Shown piece by piece: positions 51,271 through 62,191 of a DNA stretch of 64,000 nt. The DNA is from Nemertoderma westbladi (taxonomy: Eukaryota > Xenacoelomorpha > Nemertodermatida > Nemertodermatidae): positions 1-64,000 of the forward strand of contig JAUCBJ010007135.1 in NCBI GenBank assembly GCA_032718475.1, in the 5' to 3' direction. Numbering within the stretch: the stretch's first letter is position 1; the number at the start of each line of letters is the position of its first letter. A program made the position numbers and the translations under genes. The notes beneath the pieces are model-generated. The model searched no databases. It was not told where the DNA came from and saw nothing but the letters and a program-made list of their open reading frames with translations.

Positions 51271-52800
51271 GTAAGTCTGTAGGCCTACTGTAATTATTGC
51301 TGAATTGTAGATACAGCTAAATGTATTTTATTTTTATAGGACAACCAGTATTATAATACTATTAAATATTATTGAGAGAACAGTAATCAACTGTTATTTG
51401 TGTTGATTGTCATTTCATTTCATCCGAAGTCCACCCCATCTACATGCAAATTAAATAGTTATCTATTCGTTTTTAGCATTAAACCGAAGGAGATACCTAT
51501 TGGCTGGGAAGATGCTTGTTCGCGCTTTTAGACCTTTGGCAGTTTAACCCGCCAAATTAGGATGTCTTCTAGATAATAAATCACCTTTAGTCTATGACAA
51601 GTATTTAATTCACTACACTAGTCGAAACCAATCTGTGCGCGATCATTCACCCGCTGGATATACCCGGGAGATTGGGTTCGACGGCTTAATTTTATTGCTA
51701 TGTAAGCCTAATGTATTATTCGACTGACAGTATTATATAATCTCTGACAATATTATTCACCTTCGGGGAATATTAACAGTTCCTTTAGGACGTGGCGCTC
51801 TATCTATACAAACAGAGTTATGACTTAAACTACTCACAACGATATGGCTTAGTTATAATTCACATATATGGCGCATTCTTTAGGAAATGCTTCGTTATCA
51901 GTCTCACTCATACACAATGCTGCACAATACTGCACACTGATCTGCCGATCTTCACTGATTTTAGTTATATATAAAAGGAACACGGACTGACTCATGTAGG
52001 GTCTATCAAATAACATTAGATTCACTTCAAACCACTTTAACATAAGTCACAATCGTTATATGTAACCCTTCTCTCTTACCTTCGGTATATCAAGAATATT
52101 GGGTTTCGGGGTTATTTATCGTTATTCCAAATATAATAATTCATCAACCATATTATGAAGAACTGACAGCAAATAGCAGTATAACAATATAAAGTATGCA
52201 CAGGTTGTTTGATTAGGTATGGTATGTTATGATTTGAGTTGAGGTATGTTATGATCAGACATCAGATAACGGATATATGTCCTTATAATTAAGCCTACTA
52301 GTGTAAGACTAAAAACTGAAAACACGGAGGTGCCAAAAGCCGGTTCTTAGGCTCTGGGCAAAAACATAACACTGAACTACTGAGTTTCTGTATACACCTC
52401 CAACACAGAGACAACAAACGATCTGATTGGTCAACCTGAACAACGAGAGAACAAAGAAACAAAGAAACGTCGACGTGGCAATATCAGCTGCTAGCCGTCG
52501 TCATGGTAGCGACACTGTTTTCAAAAGTATCCAGCTATTGCGTCACGAGATTGTGGATTATGTCCTCTAAAGTACAAATACAGTACAAATACATAAGAAA
52601 TGACTTTTATGTCCTCTAAAACACCAGTACAGCAAGGACACGGCCTTTTTATGCCTGGCAAACCAACTACAGAGTACTTTAAGGGAAAATAACCGGCTAA
52701 TTTCGCAAAAGCTTTTACACCGCTCCCAGAAAATGGGATTTAAGTCTATAAAATATAACAAATCACAGTTTCTAAAATATAAAGATACTCTAAACAGTTA
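51271..52800. other. No gene recognised; may hold the BEL/Pao 3' LTR
   Basis: No domain-bearing frame. If the minus-strand BEL/Pao element ends with the remnant at 52801-54062, its 3' LTR should lie here, but the other LTR is outside the window, so it cannot be recognised by comparison. ACAAATACAGTACAAATACA-type short repeats lie near 52570. Confidence 0.4.
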
Positions 52801-54062
52801 GCCTTTCTTACGCAGACGGCGTTTACGCAGTTTTTTGAGGCTAGCAAGAGTATTTTTCTCTTTGGGGGGAGCCACTTTACTAGGAGGGCCATAACTCCTG
52901 GGTGAAGGGTGCAATATGATTGCATCAGAAGGTGTAGGATTGTGGTCGAGGTATCTGCCGTTTCGATATGCTTCTCCTCGAGCTGATTTTCCTCCGCTCG
53001 TAGCTGGATACGTTCATCCAAAAACTCTCGCAGAGAATAGGATCGTCCAAGTTCGATAACTTCTTTGAGATTCTGGATTTCCCAATCGAATTGAGATAAG
53101 GCCAATTCGTTTATCGATTGGACTTACTGTTATAACTTACGTTTATCTGAACAAACGCAGGTTTCTTTTTTGATCTTTATAGAATAGCGTTTAACTCGTT
53201 TCGTACAACGCTCTCCTTCACCTTGATGAGGGGTTGTATCGCGTTAAACGGGGACGACCATACGGTTGGATAGTGATATTAGGTGTCCGCGTCACAATCC
53301 GGCTAGGTAAGATGGGCGGCTAGCTAGAAATCACTGTCGGAGTGTTACCGATTAATTGTTAGGGTAGCACTAGATCTTTGAACAGTGAATACAGTCCGCG
53401 AGGATCCGCGGCACCACCAGGATCGCAGGTCTGAGGTCCAACTAAGGAATGAGGAGGTTTGACCGAGTATTCCGGGACTCTGATCGTAGGTTTACTCCAG
53501 GATCGTTCGAGCCGAGTGAGCATAGGTGATACGTCAACAAGTTTCGGTTTACGTGGATGTTTATGTCTTTCCGTTTATTAGTTGGGTCTAGGGCATTTAT
53601 CGTAATAATACCAAAGACGCACGTCTGGTAGGGTAAACGCGGGTGATATTTATTTGTTGTTACAATGCTTCTATCAAGAATTCCAAATATACGTTGGAGT
53701 TACCGCGTCCATTTGTTTCTTTAGTGTCTTTTCTTTCGAGTCGATTTCGAATAGAATTTTCGCATTCAAATTTCAGTTTATGGTTCCGACTCCGCTGGGC
53801 AGGATATATAGTCGACATAGTCCGTATTGTGTAAATCGATAGGATGACCAGTAGTTAAGAAGCCCATATACGTACCATTACGCTGCGTATATCGAGCAGC
53901 GAATTTTCTATAGTCCAACTCACGCGTGAGCTGCTCTTGGGACATTGGCGGTTCGATATAACGACCATCGTCCTCCGCAGCAGTTGGACTAACGTCGCCG
54001 CGTATTAAGCTATCAACAAACGCTTGTAAAAGTAGAGTATATCGCTCCCATACCAAGACCAT
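52801..54062 (-). pseudogene. Fragmented ORF downstream of pol in the second BEL/Pao element
   Basis: On the minus strand a series of coding-like pieces in changing frames: 54062-53778 (MVLVWERYTLLLQAFVDSLI to ISCPAESEP), 53772-53675 (ILFEIDSKEKTLKKQMDAV), about 53572-53361 (KPKLVDVSPMLTRLERSW, VGPQTCDPGGAADPRGLY), about 53210-53140 (KRVKRYSIKIKKETC), 53105-52980 (LKEVIELGRSYSLREFLDER) and 53015-52801 (PSKVAPPKEKNTLASLKKLR, RKRRLRKKG, stop). The tail is strongly basic, like that of ORF3 in the first BEL/Pao element, but no sequence similarity to ORF3 is visible. It may be a decayed ORF3 equivalent or an unrelated gene with small exons. Confidence 0.45.
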
Positions 54063-54893
54063 CTTCTATCAACTCCGTCATATCTGCTATATATGAGTTT
54101 ATCCATATTATAATGAGTCCACATTTAGGCGAGCGGGCGTCGCTGCCTACCCCAATCAACCCCCGGACAGTACGAGATCCTCAGCGCCGATGTGTCGTTG
54201 CCGCTGTACTTTCGCCAACGACGTAGCCGCACAATGACAACGACAACCGGCACAAGTCACTCGACTGTCCGTCCCAAAGGCTTAGATGTACTTCAGGTTT
54301 TCCTTGGAGAGTTAGGTTACTTTTACGATTGCGACTAGCTACTGTAAACACACTTTAGCAGTAACATTCACCTATAAACTCACAAATACCACACAACTGG
54401 TCACAACTACGCACATTCGGGCCATTTGTCCGTTAGTCAATGCCTTCCAGAATGTCACTGTATTATTATGTATCCTTGGATACTAGTAGTGCGCTATTTA
54501 TTCCCTATGCTATTCAATGGGACAAGCTTTCTATTGTTCTTTTAACTCAATTCTAATTCTAGCGTGGTTGTTGCTATGGTGACATTATGCAAAGCTAGCG
54601 GTAGAATTAGGGTAATTCCAATGCATACAGATCTGGGATGTTATTTAATAGTATTCTTTAATAGTCAATGTTCTGTTTTATACATGACTTTATGAATTTT
54701 ATCGGCTATTGACTATGTTTGGGAGACTTTCACACACTCGTACGCATGATAAGATAAATCTCCGCTCCCTTGATCTATTAATTAATGGAATTTTGGGAAC
54801 TTTATAAATTGCGTAAAAATGGCAATTTATTAAATTCATTAAAAGGCATGAATTTAAATTGATTCCCTGAAATTTTATTATTTGATAATTAAA

Positions 54894-55220
54894 TGGACAT
54901 ATTTGGATTCCAGAACATGTCTGGGGACACAAGATCCTTAATTCTATGACAATTGTCCTTTTAAGAATATCGGTAAATGCTATGAGATCTTAATTGACTA
55001 GAATTGTTGAAGGATCTGAATTTTACAGATTTTGATTTATTAGATTAGCAAATATTACATAATTAATATTTGAGATGGGCACCGATTTATTCCAGAACTT
55101 GTCTGGGGACGTTAACCATTGATTCTAGAATTTGTCTTTCAAGTATATCGGTGGGTGCCGCGATATCTTAATCGACTAGAATTACAGATGGTCAAAGGGT
55201 TTAACAGATTTATTTTGCGT
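54894..55220. repeat. Two imperfect tandem copies of about 190 bp
   Basis: ATTCCAGAACATGTCTGGGG (54908) recurs as ATTCCAGAACTTGTCTGGGG (55090). AAGAATATCGGTAAATGC recurs as AAGTATATCGGTGGGTGC, and ATCTTAATTGACTAGAATT as ATCTTAATCGACTAGAATT. Period about 180-190 bp. It lies between pol of the second BEL/Pao element and its downstream remnant, the same place where the first element has its three-fold repeats. The rest of 54063-55732 shows no gene. Confidence 0.8.
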
Positions 55221-55732
55221 TATACGCTACTGTTAAAGGGACATCACGCTACTATATGTATTATTTAATATACGGTATGAGAGCAATATCGCACGAAGCA
55301 ATGTCAGTGTGAAGAGGCAAGTCGTTTCCAAGGTCTACCCAGAGCTTGGTTTAGCCGAGACACGAGGATCTGAACTTTGCATTCCTAATACTCTGCCTAC
55401 CAATAATACTTAAATATAGTAGTGGCTTTATTGTACTTTAATAAGTACGGACATTTCATCTTACTGTAGTTACGTATTTATAATATAATACGGACAGTAA
55501 GGAAAGAGAAAAAGAATTATTTCTCGCCGTCGCACTAAATATAATATAAGTAATTACGTACGTAATAAACACGAATATATTGCACTATTCTACAAAATAA
55601 TCGCTAAATAATATTCTTCTAAATTAAATAAAACGATTATAATAAAATTACATAGTAATACATACATAAATATAAAAATAATAAAATAATATAATATAAA
55701 ATAATGGAGTCACACGCCCACTCCGAACGATA

Positions 55733-58700
55733 TTAAGTTGGGGAGTCCCTAGATGTTTGTTGGATTAGGGAGGTGGTCGTGGGAAGAGTATCTTGTCTCC
55801 CATAGTTTCCGGAGAGCTCTCTGTCTCTTTCCAGTAAACATAAACGTCCCACCGGGCGATTGAGCTGTTGAGTCTCAAAGACTATCCCTGGTTTCTTAAA
55901 GTTACGTCGCATGACGACGAGTTCTACGGATCGCACCAAACCATCGCTCGAGATATGAGTCTCGATGATACGTCCTGTTTGCCATCGCTTACGTGGGAGA
56001 TCGGGGTCCACAATAAGCACCATGTCTCCAGCGCTGACGTTTTCTTGCTGCGCAAACCACTTAGTTCGAAGTTGTAGAGTGGGCAGGTAATGTTTCTCGA
56101 AATGGTCAGCGAAACGACGGGATAGCAACTGCATAAGTTGCCAGGTTCGACGGCAGTACTCGTCTCCGTCTGTGATCTCCGATCGTGGGAGCATGGCTAC
56201 GGGTTTCTTCAGTAGAAAGTGCGCGGGTGTTAGCGCTTCCAGGGAATCCGGATTTGAAGAGACTGGCATAAGCGGTCTTTCGTTGAGATAGGCGGCGATT
56301 TCCTCCATTAACGTCCGCAATAGTTCGTCGGTGAGATAAGCGCGACAAGGCACAATAAAGTGGAACGCAGTCTTCACGCTCCTAATCAATCTCTCCCAAC
56401 TTCCTCCCCACCAAGGGGCGTCGGCGGCGTTGAAGGTCCAGCTAGACGCTGTTATCCTTAGCTGATCGTCCACCTGTCTTTTGTTCCAGTCCTTTACGTA
56501 AGCTTGAATTTCGTTGTTGGCGCCAATGAAGTTCGTTCCCTTATCCGATCTCATCGTGTTACTGGTTCCGAAGCGAGCGATCTGTCGTCGTAAACTCAAC
56601 ACGAAGCTGTTGGTGGATAGATCGTTTACCATATCGAGATGGATAGCTCTACAAGTCATACAAACGAAGATGACACACCATCTCTTGACTATAGTCCGGG
56701 CACGATATACTTCAATAGGGCCAAATAAATCCACACCGGTATTAGTAAAGGGTGGTTCATAGAAGCTTACTCTTTCCCTAGGTAATTCTGCCTCTCGCTG
56801 TGTCAAAGGCCTACTGAATGCTTTCCTACAGGGTATACAGTTCCTAAGAACTTGGTTCAGAGCCCTACGGGGTTTATAAAAATAGTAGCGAGTTCGAATT
56901 TCGCTCAGAACTCGTTCTCTACCAGCATGGTACAGTTTGCTATGAACATCTACAATTATCTTGATTTGTATGTCAAGATTTCTAATGAGTATGGGAAACT
57001 TAGTGTCAAAGGATAAGGGGGCGTTGGTGAGCCTGCCTCCAACACGTATTAACCCATCTATCATGGTACTAGAGAAGCGATCTCTTAAGCGCATCTGCGG
57101 ATTTCTTAACAACAGGAAATACTTATCGGGATCCTCATAGCATTGTAGGAGTCTCAGCATCTGTTTGTTGGTTTCATCATGCTCCTGGTAACTGATCTTC
57201 TCCTTTAGAAACCTGTCGGATATCTTGTATTGGGGAAGATCTTTAACAACATGGACTCGTGCAGATGTTGATGGAGCATCATCACTATTGGGCTTTGTCC
57301 CGGAGTAACGATGATGAAAACATCGTTTCAGATAGGTGACAGCTTTACAGAGCCGATTCCAGGAACTGTAGTGACGTATCGCTCTCTGCAAGAGAGGTGA
57401 GAGTCCTTGCGAAATATCTGGTATTCCAGATTTCCAATCCTTGTCACGGATTTCCAAGACTTCTTTAGTCGTGGCGGTGGGTTTCTGATCCAAAGCATCC
57501 TCTCCGGAAGTAAATAATACAGATAGATCAACCGCAGGTTTAAACAACTTCGATTTACTCGCTCGAGTTTTGGGTTTAACTTTCTCCGCTCCCTTGGCCT
57601 GTCTGATCTCTGCTGTTGTGAGATGGGGAGGCCATTCTTCTTCTTCTCTGTAGAGAAAGTCAGGTCCTCCTAACCATTCGGGAGTATTTACCAATTCCTT
57701 TGGAGTCGCTCCTCGGGAAGCGATGTCTGCTGGATTAATCGTTCCGGGGCAATGTCTCCATTGGTCCATCGTCGTGCGACTAAGTATGATGGCTACTCTG
57801 TTGGTAACGAAGACGCTGAACTGACAGACTTCATTGGTTATATACTCTAACACGAGTAAAGCGTCGGTCCAATAGACAGTTTTCTCTAATGGATAGTCAA
57901 TCTGTTCTGTTACATTCCGGCCGATGGCTGTAGCGTATAGAGCCGCTTTTAACTCCGCTCGAGGAACTTTCAACTTGTTGTTGATTAATGCCTTAGAAGT
58001 AACCAGGGCGACCTTGATTCCATCCGGAGTTTCTACCCTTAGATAGGCTACTATACCTATTCCCATATCGCTGGCGTCTCCAAACACATGGAGTTGATAG
58101 GAATACGTAGGGAGAACATGACCAAAATATGAACGGGAAATTATAAAATCCTCGATAGCTGGCAGAGAATCTTCCCATTTCATCCACTTCTTCAATAATT
58201 CTCCCTTAAGTGGATCGTCCCATGAGTGGTTTTCAAGCCACATTTGTTGTACCAAACTACGAGCAATCAATATAACTGGGCTAATAAATCCCAATGGATC
58301 GAAATAAGTGCTCAGTATACTTAAGCAAATCCGTTTGGTTCGAACTAGATTATCTCGCTGTTTTAGCTGGAAAAACAGGATATCTCGCTCTGTGTCCCAT
58401 TTCAAGCCGAGTGTCTTGGTTTCTGGCAGATCATCTTTGATCAAATCGAGATCTTTCGCTCCTCGATCCTCCGCAGGGATCGACTCCAGAAACTCACGGG
58501 AGTTGCTGGTGAATTTCGTTAATCGAAACCCACCTCTTTTTAAGCACTCTACCGTTCCTTTAGCGACGTCAATGGCTTCCTCAACTGATGGAAGGGACTT
58601 CAGATTGTCGTCCATATATATGTCTCTCTTGATGTTGTCGATCACTTCCTTAGAGAATGCCTCTCGGTTGTCCTCTGCAGTGGCACGCACTACCGAACAG

Positions 58701-61700
58701 GCGTTGGAAGGGCTTGAGATTATCCCGAAGGCCTGGATGGTCATCCAGTACTCCACCGGTTTCTGGTTGAGATCTCCTTCGGGCCACCACAGAAATCGTA
58801 GACTATCTCGATCCCCATCCAGCACCTTGACTTGTAAGAACATGCCTTCTATATCGGAGGCGAAAGCAATCGAATATTGTCTCAATCTTAAAAGAATTCC
58901 CAACAAAGATTGAAGCAAGTTGGGTCCGGGTAACAATTCAGAGTTAAGGGATTGACCCATGTAAAGAGCGGAGCCATCAAACACTACTCTCACTTCGTGT
59001 GGCTTACCGGGTTTAGGAACGTAATGGTGAGTTAAGTAATACGTTCTTTCAGTCACAGGTGTTTCTTCCGGTACTCTCTCCGCGTATCCCTTACTAATAA
59101 ATTTTTCCAGCTGTGTTTGATACATTGCTTTAGCTGAAGAATTAGCCGTAAGGCGTCGATGGAGTTGCGCGATTCTTTTTTCCGCCAAAGGTCTGTTATT
59201 GATGAACTTCGGTTCTCTCTTGCGAAAAGGTAAACCGACTTCGTACCTTCCTTGATCTTTGAGGAAACGTGTAGTTGTCTCTTGGATCTGCTTGGCCCTT
59301 TCCTCTTCCACCGACAAGGCTTTATCGTAGGAATTGGGCTCTACCGCCTCTTGCGTAAAGAATCGTACTGCATGTTCATCTCGAGTCTTGGCATTGCAAC
59401 GCTCAATGACGTCATTTAACTCGTCGTTGTAAGCTTCTCGTTCAGATGGATAGAGAAGTTGACATAAGTTCACTTGGTTTTGCCAAGCCTCGTTTTCCTT
59501 AAGGAGATCGATGGTATTCTCCTCATCAAAAAGCTGGTGAACGTCGTCGTTATCTGAGGAGTATGGAATTCCCTCAGTTGAATCGTCTCCCTCACTAGCA
59601 TCATCTTCCCATTCACTCACCTGGCAGACTCTCTCTTGCGGTAGTCTTTCTCTGAGTGTTCTACGGGAAGGGCCAGTAAAGTACCAACCTACTCTAGTTC
59701 TTACCGCATAGGTCTGTAGGGGCTGCGGTTGAGCAGGCCGTTTCTCTAATGTCTCCAGCGCCTCATGCGCGTTTTGGCCGATGAGTATTTGCACTCCAGG
59801 ATAATCAGTCTGGAATCGAGGTATGTTAAGATGTTGGATGCTCTCATCCTCGTCCCAATTATAAAGGTCTGCTTGAGTAGTAGCGAAGTTCTTTATAGCC
59901 ACCATTTTCACTGACCTTATGCTATGTTCTCCTAGTTCGTCCTGGGGGGTGGACAACGCTCCTACATAATAATCCGCTGTGATTGTAGATTTCCAAACTT
60001 GCATAATGCCGGACATGTTGAGCTTAGTTTGGAACTTGGGTTGTCCAGCAAATATATCTTCGGCTAGCTCTTTGTCGATGAATGTTCCTGTGCTGCCGGA
60101 GTCCAGGAGGGCGTTCACTACATAACTCCGTTTAGGTCCGTGAACCCTTACCTGCACCACAGGAAACTCTCGGATCCCTACATTGGAAGATGGCTCTTTC
60201 CAAGATGGTTGTCGTTCAGAAGTAGTTAGAGTGAAGTCGTTGTCTGTATCCTTTTCATAGGTGAGTGCTCGATACACTGCGGTATTTATCATGTAACAGG
60301 ATTCGTTTTCGTCGGAGAACTCGTCTGTATAGAATCCTTCCATCTCAGATTGATCAGTGTCGTTCACATCACTGAATTGGACATGTAGCTCGGAATCACT
60401 TACCTGATTCGGACTATTTCGATCGAATTCAGCGTGCAACAAGATATGATGTTTCGCACCACACTTTGCACACCTTATGTCAGAGAAACAGGTACGCCGT
60501 TGGTGTCCTTGTCTGAGGCAATTATAACATAACCGCTTATCCCACATGACTTCGCGTCTCTCCGTTAATGACTTCTTCAGGAATTCATCACACATATTCA
60601 AACGGTGGGTCCCGTCACACAGCGCACATTTCGGTTTGATGTTACTTACCTTATTTTGAGTCACATTGTGTACACTTGCCCTTTCTTCGGGCTTTCTCAC
60701 CGGAATTCTCTTGGGAGACGTGGGAGGAGTTTTTCTTACCTGTTCTCTCCTGTCATTTGCTCGAGACTTGAATTTACTTACCTGATCTTTAGGCATTTTA
60801 TTGACATAATAAGATCTATCAGTGTCTTTCCCGCTATCTTCTCCTTGAGAAGTCTGGCTTTCGCCGTCGTCTGTATAACACACTGGTGTTACCTTTCTCC
60901 TAGAGACGGGTTTTTCACTTACCTTGTTTTCCGGTGTCTTCTCTCGGGACTGCTTGAGGAGTTGCAATTTCACTTCTCCATCCAAGAATGACATGAGATC
61001 AGCCATGGTAGGGTCTCGTCGTTGTTGTTCCATCATATATAGTACTTTCTTATCCCAGCGTGTGCCTACCCCACCTTTCGGTAAAGTAGAAGCCACAGCT
61101 CCAATGACCATAGAACTTTGGTATTCATGAGACTTACCTAACCAATCTAATTGTCTACAGATCTCTTGAATCTCATCGGAAAACTCTATTATCCCACTGC
61201 TGATGAACTTTCTGGGCGCTACTAATTTTGCATATAAATACTTAGCGATATTATTCCTATTACCATACCTGATGTTTAGTGTGTCCCAAACTTGTCTTAA
61301 TCCGTCTGGATGTCCAATAAACTTTAACGCCATTAACTTGGGAGATCCTTCCAAGCACTCGATGAGGTATCTAAGTTTTTCTCCATTAGATAGTACAGAG
61401 TTCTGTATGTTATCTTTGTAATATTCATTAAAAGGTAACCATTTCATCTCATCTCCATTGAACTTGACGATCTCTCCCACCTTTACCGCTTGCCGGGCTT
61501 CGGTTCTAGCCATTTGACGCGTAAAACTTTCTTGGGCCATCGTGTTATTTAATATCGAGTTATCGGTATATAAATTTCTCGGATTATGATCAGTTCTATA
61601 TGGAATATCATTATCGACAGGTCTATAATTACCCTTAATAGGGTTCACTATAGGAGTTTCTACTTCGCTAGCAGTATAGATGCGTGTAGGCTCCACACCT

Positions 61701-62191
61701 TGCGCATGCGATACTTCAGACCTAACAGGTTGACACATTGTTACAGAGGGTGGTGGTATACCCCTTTGAGTATTTACTAATTTATCGCGTTCTAGCGCGA
61801 TACTTTGCTGCACTTCTTGCAACTCTAGCCTACTTTCCCTTACTGTGCCCTTGAATTGCTGGACAGTCTCCTGCATCTGCCCGAGCAGGAGATCCATCCC
61901 CCGCCGTCTCTCGTCCACCCATTCGACCGCCGAAGCGGGAGTCGCCAACGTTGTAGCGGGCGGACGAGGGACAACGGGCGACAAATTATGAATATTTCGC
62001 TCGGGGTCTAGGACTTGAACTGTCTCCTGGGCAGTTCTACGGGGCACAGGTAGCTTAGTGCTATGCAGAGGGAATTTAGAGGCAACTTCAGGGAGTACAG
62101 GTGTTTCTATCACCGAAGGGGTGATTTCGAGAACAGGCCTAATTATTTCAGGCTCATCTACTATAGTAGGGAGTCTTTCTATTTTAATTAT
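55733..62191 (-). CDS. Gag core-Pol polyprotein of the second BEL/Pao element
   Basis: The frame is open from just after the TAA at 62194-62192 to 55733, about 2150 codons with no ATG near the start. It is in phase with the upstream 475-codon ORF. From codon GTG 62113: DUF1759-like gag core at about 210-390 (KFNGDEMKWLPFNEYYKDNI, NIRYGNRNN), knuckles at about 500-560 (CALCDGTHRLNMC, CYNCLRQGHQRRTC, CAKCGAKHHILLH), protease VVNALLDSGSTGTFID (about 670), RT FASDIEGMFLQVKV (about 1088) and DIYMDDNLKS (about 1166), RNase H LHVFGDASDMGIG (about 1344), integrase HAGRERVLSEIRT...CIPCRKAF (about 1728), NTGVDLFGPI, RSDKGTNFIGANN (about 1859) and GGSWERLIRSVK (about 1906), and a DUF5641-like end (VSAGDMVLIVDPDLP). 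All catalytic motifs are present. Confidence 0.92.
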   Translation of the reverse strand: MIKIERLPTIVDEPEIIRPVLEITPSVIETPVLPEVASKFPLHSTKLPVPRRTAQETVQVLDPERNIHNLSPVVPRPPATTLATPASAVEWVDERRRGMDLLLGQMQETVQQFKGTVRESRLELQEVQQSIALERDKLVNTQRGIPPPSVTMCQPVRSEVSHAQGVEPTRIYTASEVETPIVNPIKGNYRPVDNDIPYRTDHNPRNLYTDNSILNNTMAQESFTRQMARTEARQAVKVGEIVKFNGDEMKWLPFNEYYKDNIQNSVLSNGEKLRYLIECLEGSPKLMALKFIGHPDGLRQVWDTLNIRYGNRNNIAKYLYAKLVAPRKFISSGIIEFSDEIQEICRQLDWLGKSHEYQSSMVIGAVASTLPKGGVGTRWDKKVLYMMEQQRRDPTMADLMSFLDGEVKLQLLKQSREKTPENKVSEKPVSRRKVTPVCYTDDGESQTSQGEDSGKDTDRSYYVNKMPKDQVSKFKSRANDRREQVRKTPPTSPKRIPVRKPEERASVHNVTQNKVSNIKPKCALCDGTHRLNMCDEFLKKSLTERREVMWDKRLCYNCLRQGHQRRTCFSDIRCAKCGAKHHILLHAEFDRNSPNQVSDSELHVQFSDVNDTDQSEMEGFYTDEFSDENESCYMINTAVYRALTYEKDTDNDFTLTTSERQPSWKEPSSNVGIREFPVVQVRVHGPKRSYVVNALLDSGSTGTFIDKELAEDIFAGQPKFQTKLNMSGIMQVWKSTITADYYVGALSTPQDELGEHSIRSVKMVAIKNFATTQADLYNWDEDESIQHLNIPRFQTDYPGVQILIGQNAHEALETLEKRPAQPQPLQTYAVRTRVGWYFTGPSRRTLRERLPQERVCQVSEWEDDASEGDDSTEGIPYSSDNDDVHQLFDEENTIDLLKENEAWQNQVNLCQLLYPSEREAYNDELNDVIERCNAKTRDEHAVRFFTQEAVEPNSYDKALSVEEERAKQIQETTTRFLKDQGRYEVGLPFRKREPKFINNRPLAEKRIAQLHRRLTANSSAKAMYQTQLEKFISKGYAERVPEETPVTERTYYLTHHYVPKPGKPHEVRVVFDGSALYMGQSLNSELLPGPNLLQSLLGILLRLRQYSIAFASDIEGMFLQVKVLDGDRDSLRFLWWPEGDLNQKPVEYWMTIQAFGIISSPSNACSVVRATAEDNREAFSKEVIDNIKRDIYMDDNLKSLPSVEEAIDVAKGTVECLKRGGFRLTKFTSNSREFLESIPAEDRGAKDLDLIKDDLPETKTLGLKWDTERDILFFQLKQRDNLVRTKRICLSILSTYFDPLGFISPVILIARSLVQQMWLENHSWDDPLKGELLKKWMKWEDSLPAIEDFIISRSYFGHVLPTYSYQLHVFGDASDMGIGIVAYLRVETPDGIKVALVTSKALINNKLKVPRAELKAALYATAIGRNVTEQIDYPLEKTVYWTDALLVLEYITNEVCQFSVFVTNRVAIILSRTTMDQWRHCPGTINPADIASRGATPKELVNTPEWLGGPDFLYREEEEWPPHLTTAEIRQAKGAEKVKPKTRASKSKLFKPAVDLSVLFTSGEDALDQKPTATTKEVLEIRDKDWKSGIPDISQGLSPLLQRAIRHYSSWNRLCKAVTYLKRCFHHRYSGTKPNSDDAPSTSARVHVVKDLPQYKISDRFLKEKISYQEHDETNKQMLRLLQCYEDPDKYFLLLRNPQMRLRDRFSSTMIDGLIRVGGRLTNAPLSFDTKFPILIRNLDIQIKIIVDVHSKLYHAGRERVLSEIRTRYYFYKPRRALNQVLRNCIPCRKAFSRPLTQREAELPRERVSFYEPPFTNTGVDLFGPIEVYRARTIVKRWCVIFVCMTCRAIHLDMVNDLSTNSFVLSLRRQIARFGTSNTMRSDKGTNFIGANNEIQAYVKDWNKRQVDDQLRITASSWTFNAADAPWWGGSWERLIRSVKTAFHFIVPCRAYLTDELLRTLMEEIAAYLNERPLMPVSSNPDSLEALTPAHFLLKKPVAMLPRSEITDGDEYCRRTWQLMQLLSRRFADHFEKHYLPTLQLRTKWFAQQENVSAGDMVLIVDPDLPRKRWQTGRIIETHISSDGLVRSVELVVMRRNFKKPGIVFETQQLNRPVGRLCLLERDRELSGNYGRQDTLPTTTSLIQQTSRDSPT
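59615..61140 (-). other. Cluster of splice-donor consensus sequences in gag-pol
   Basis: Minus-strand 9-mers that fit the 5' splice site: CAGGTGAGT (59615-59623), CAGGTAAGG (60146-60154), CAGGTAAGT (60398-60406), AAGGTAAGT (60644-60652), CAGGTAAGA (60734-60742), CAGGTAAGT (60776-60784), AAGGTAAGT (60917-60925) and TAGGTAAGT (61132-61140). Seven lie in the same codon phase and encode QV(S/R) or KVS. Seen directly; whether they are used is unknown. Confidence 0.6.
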
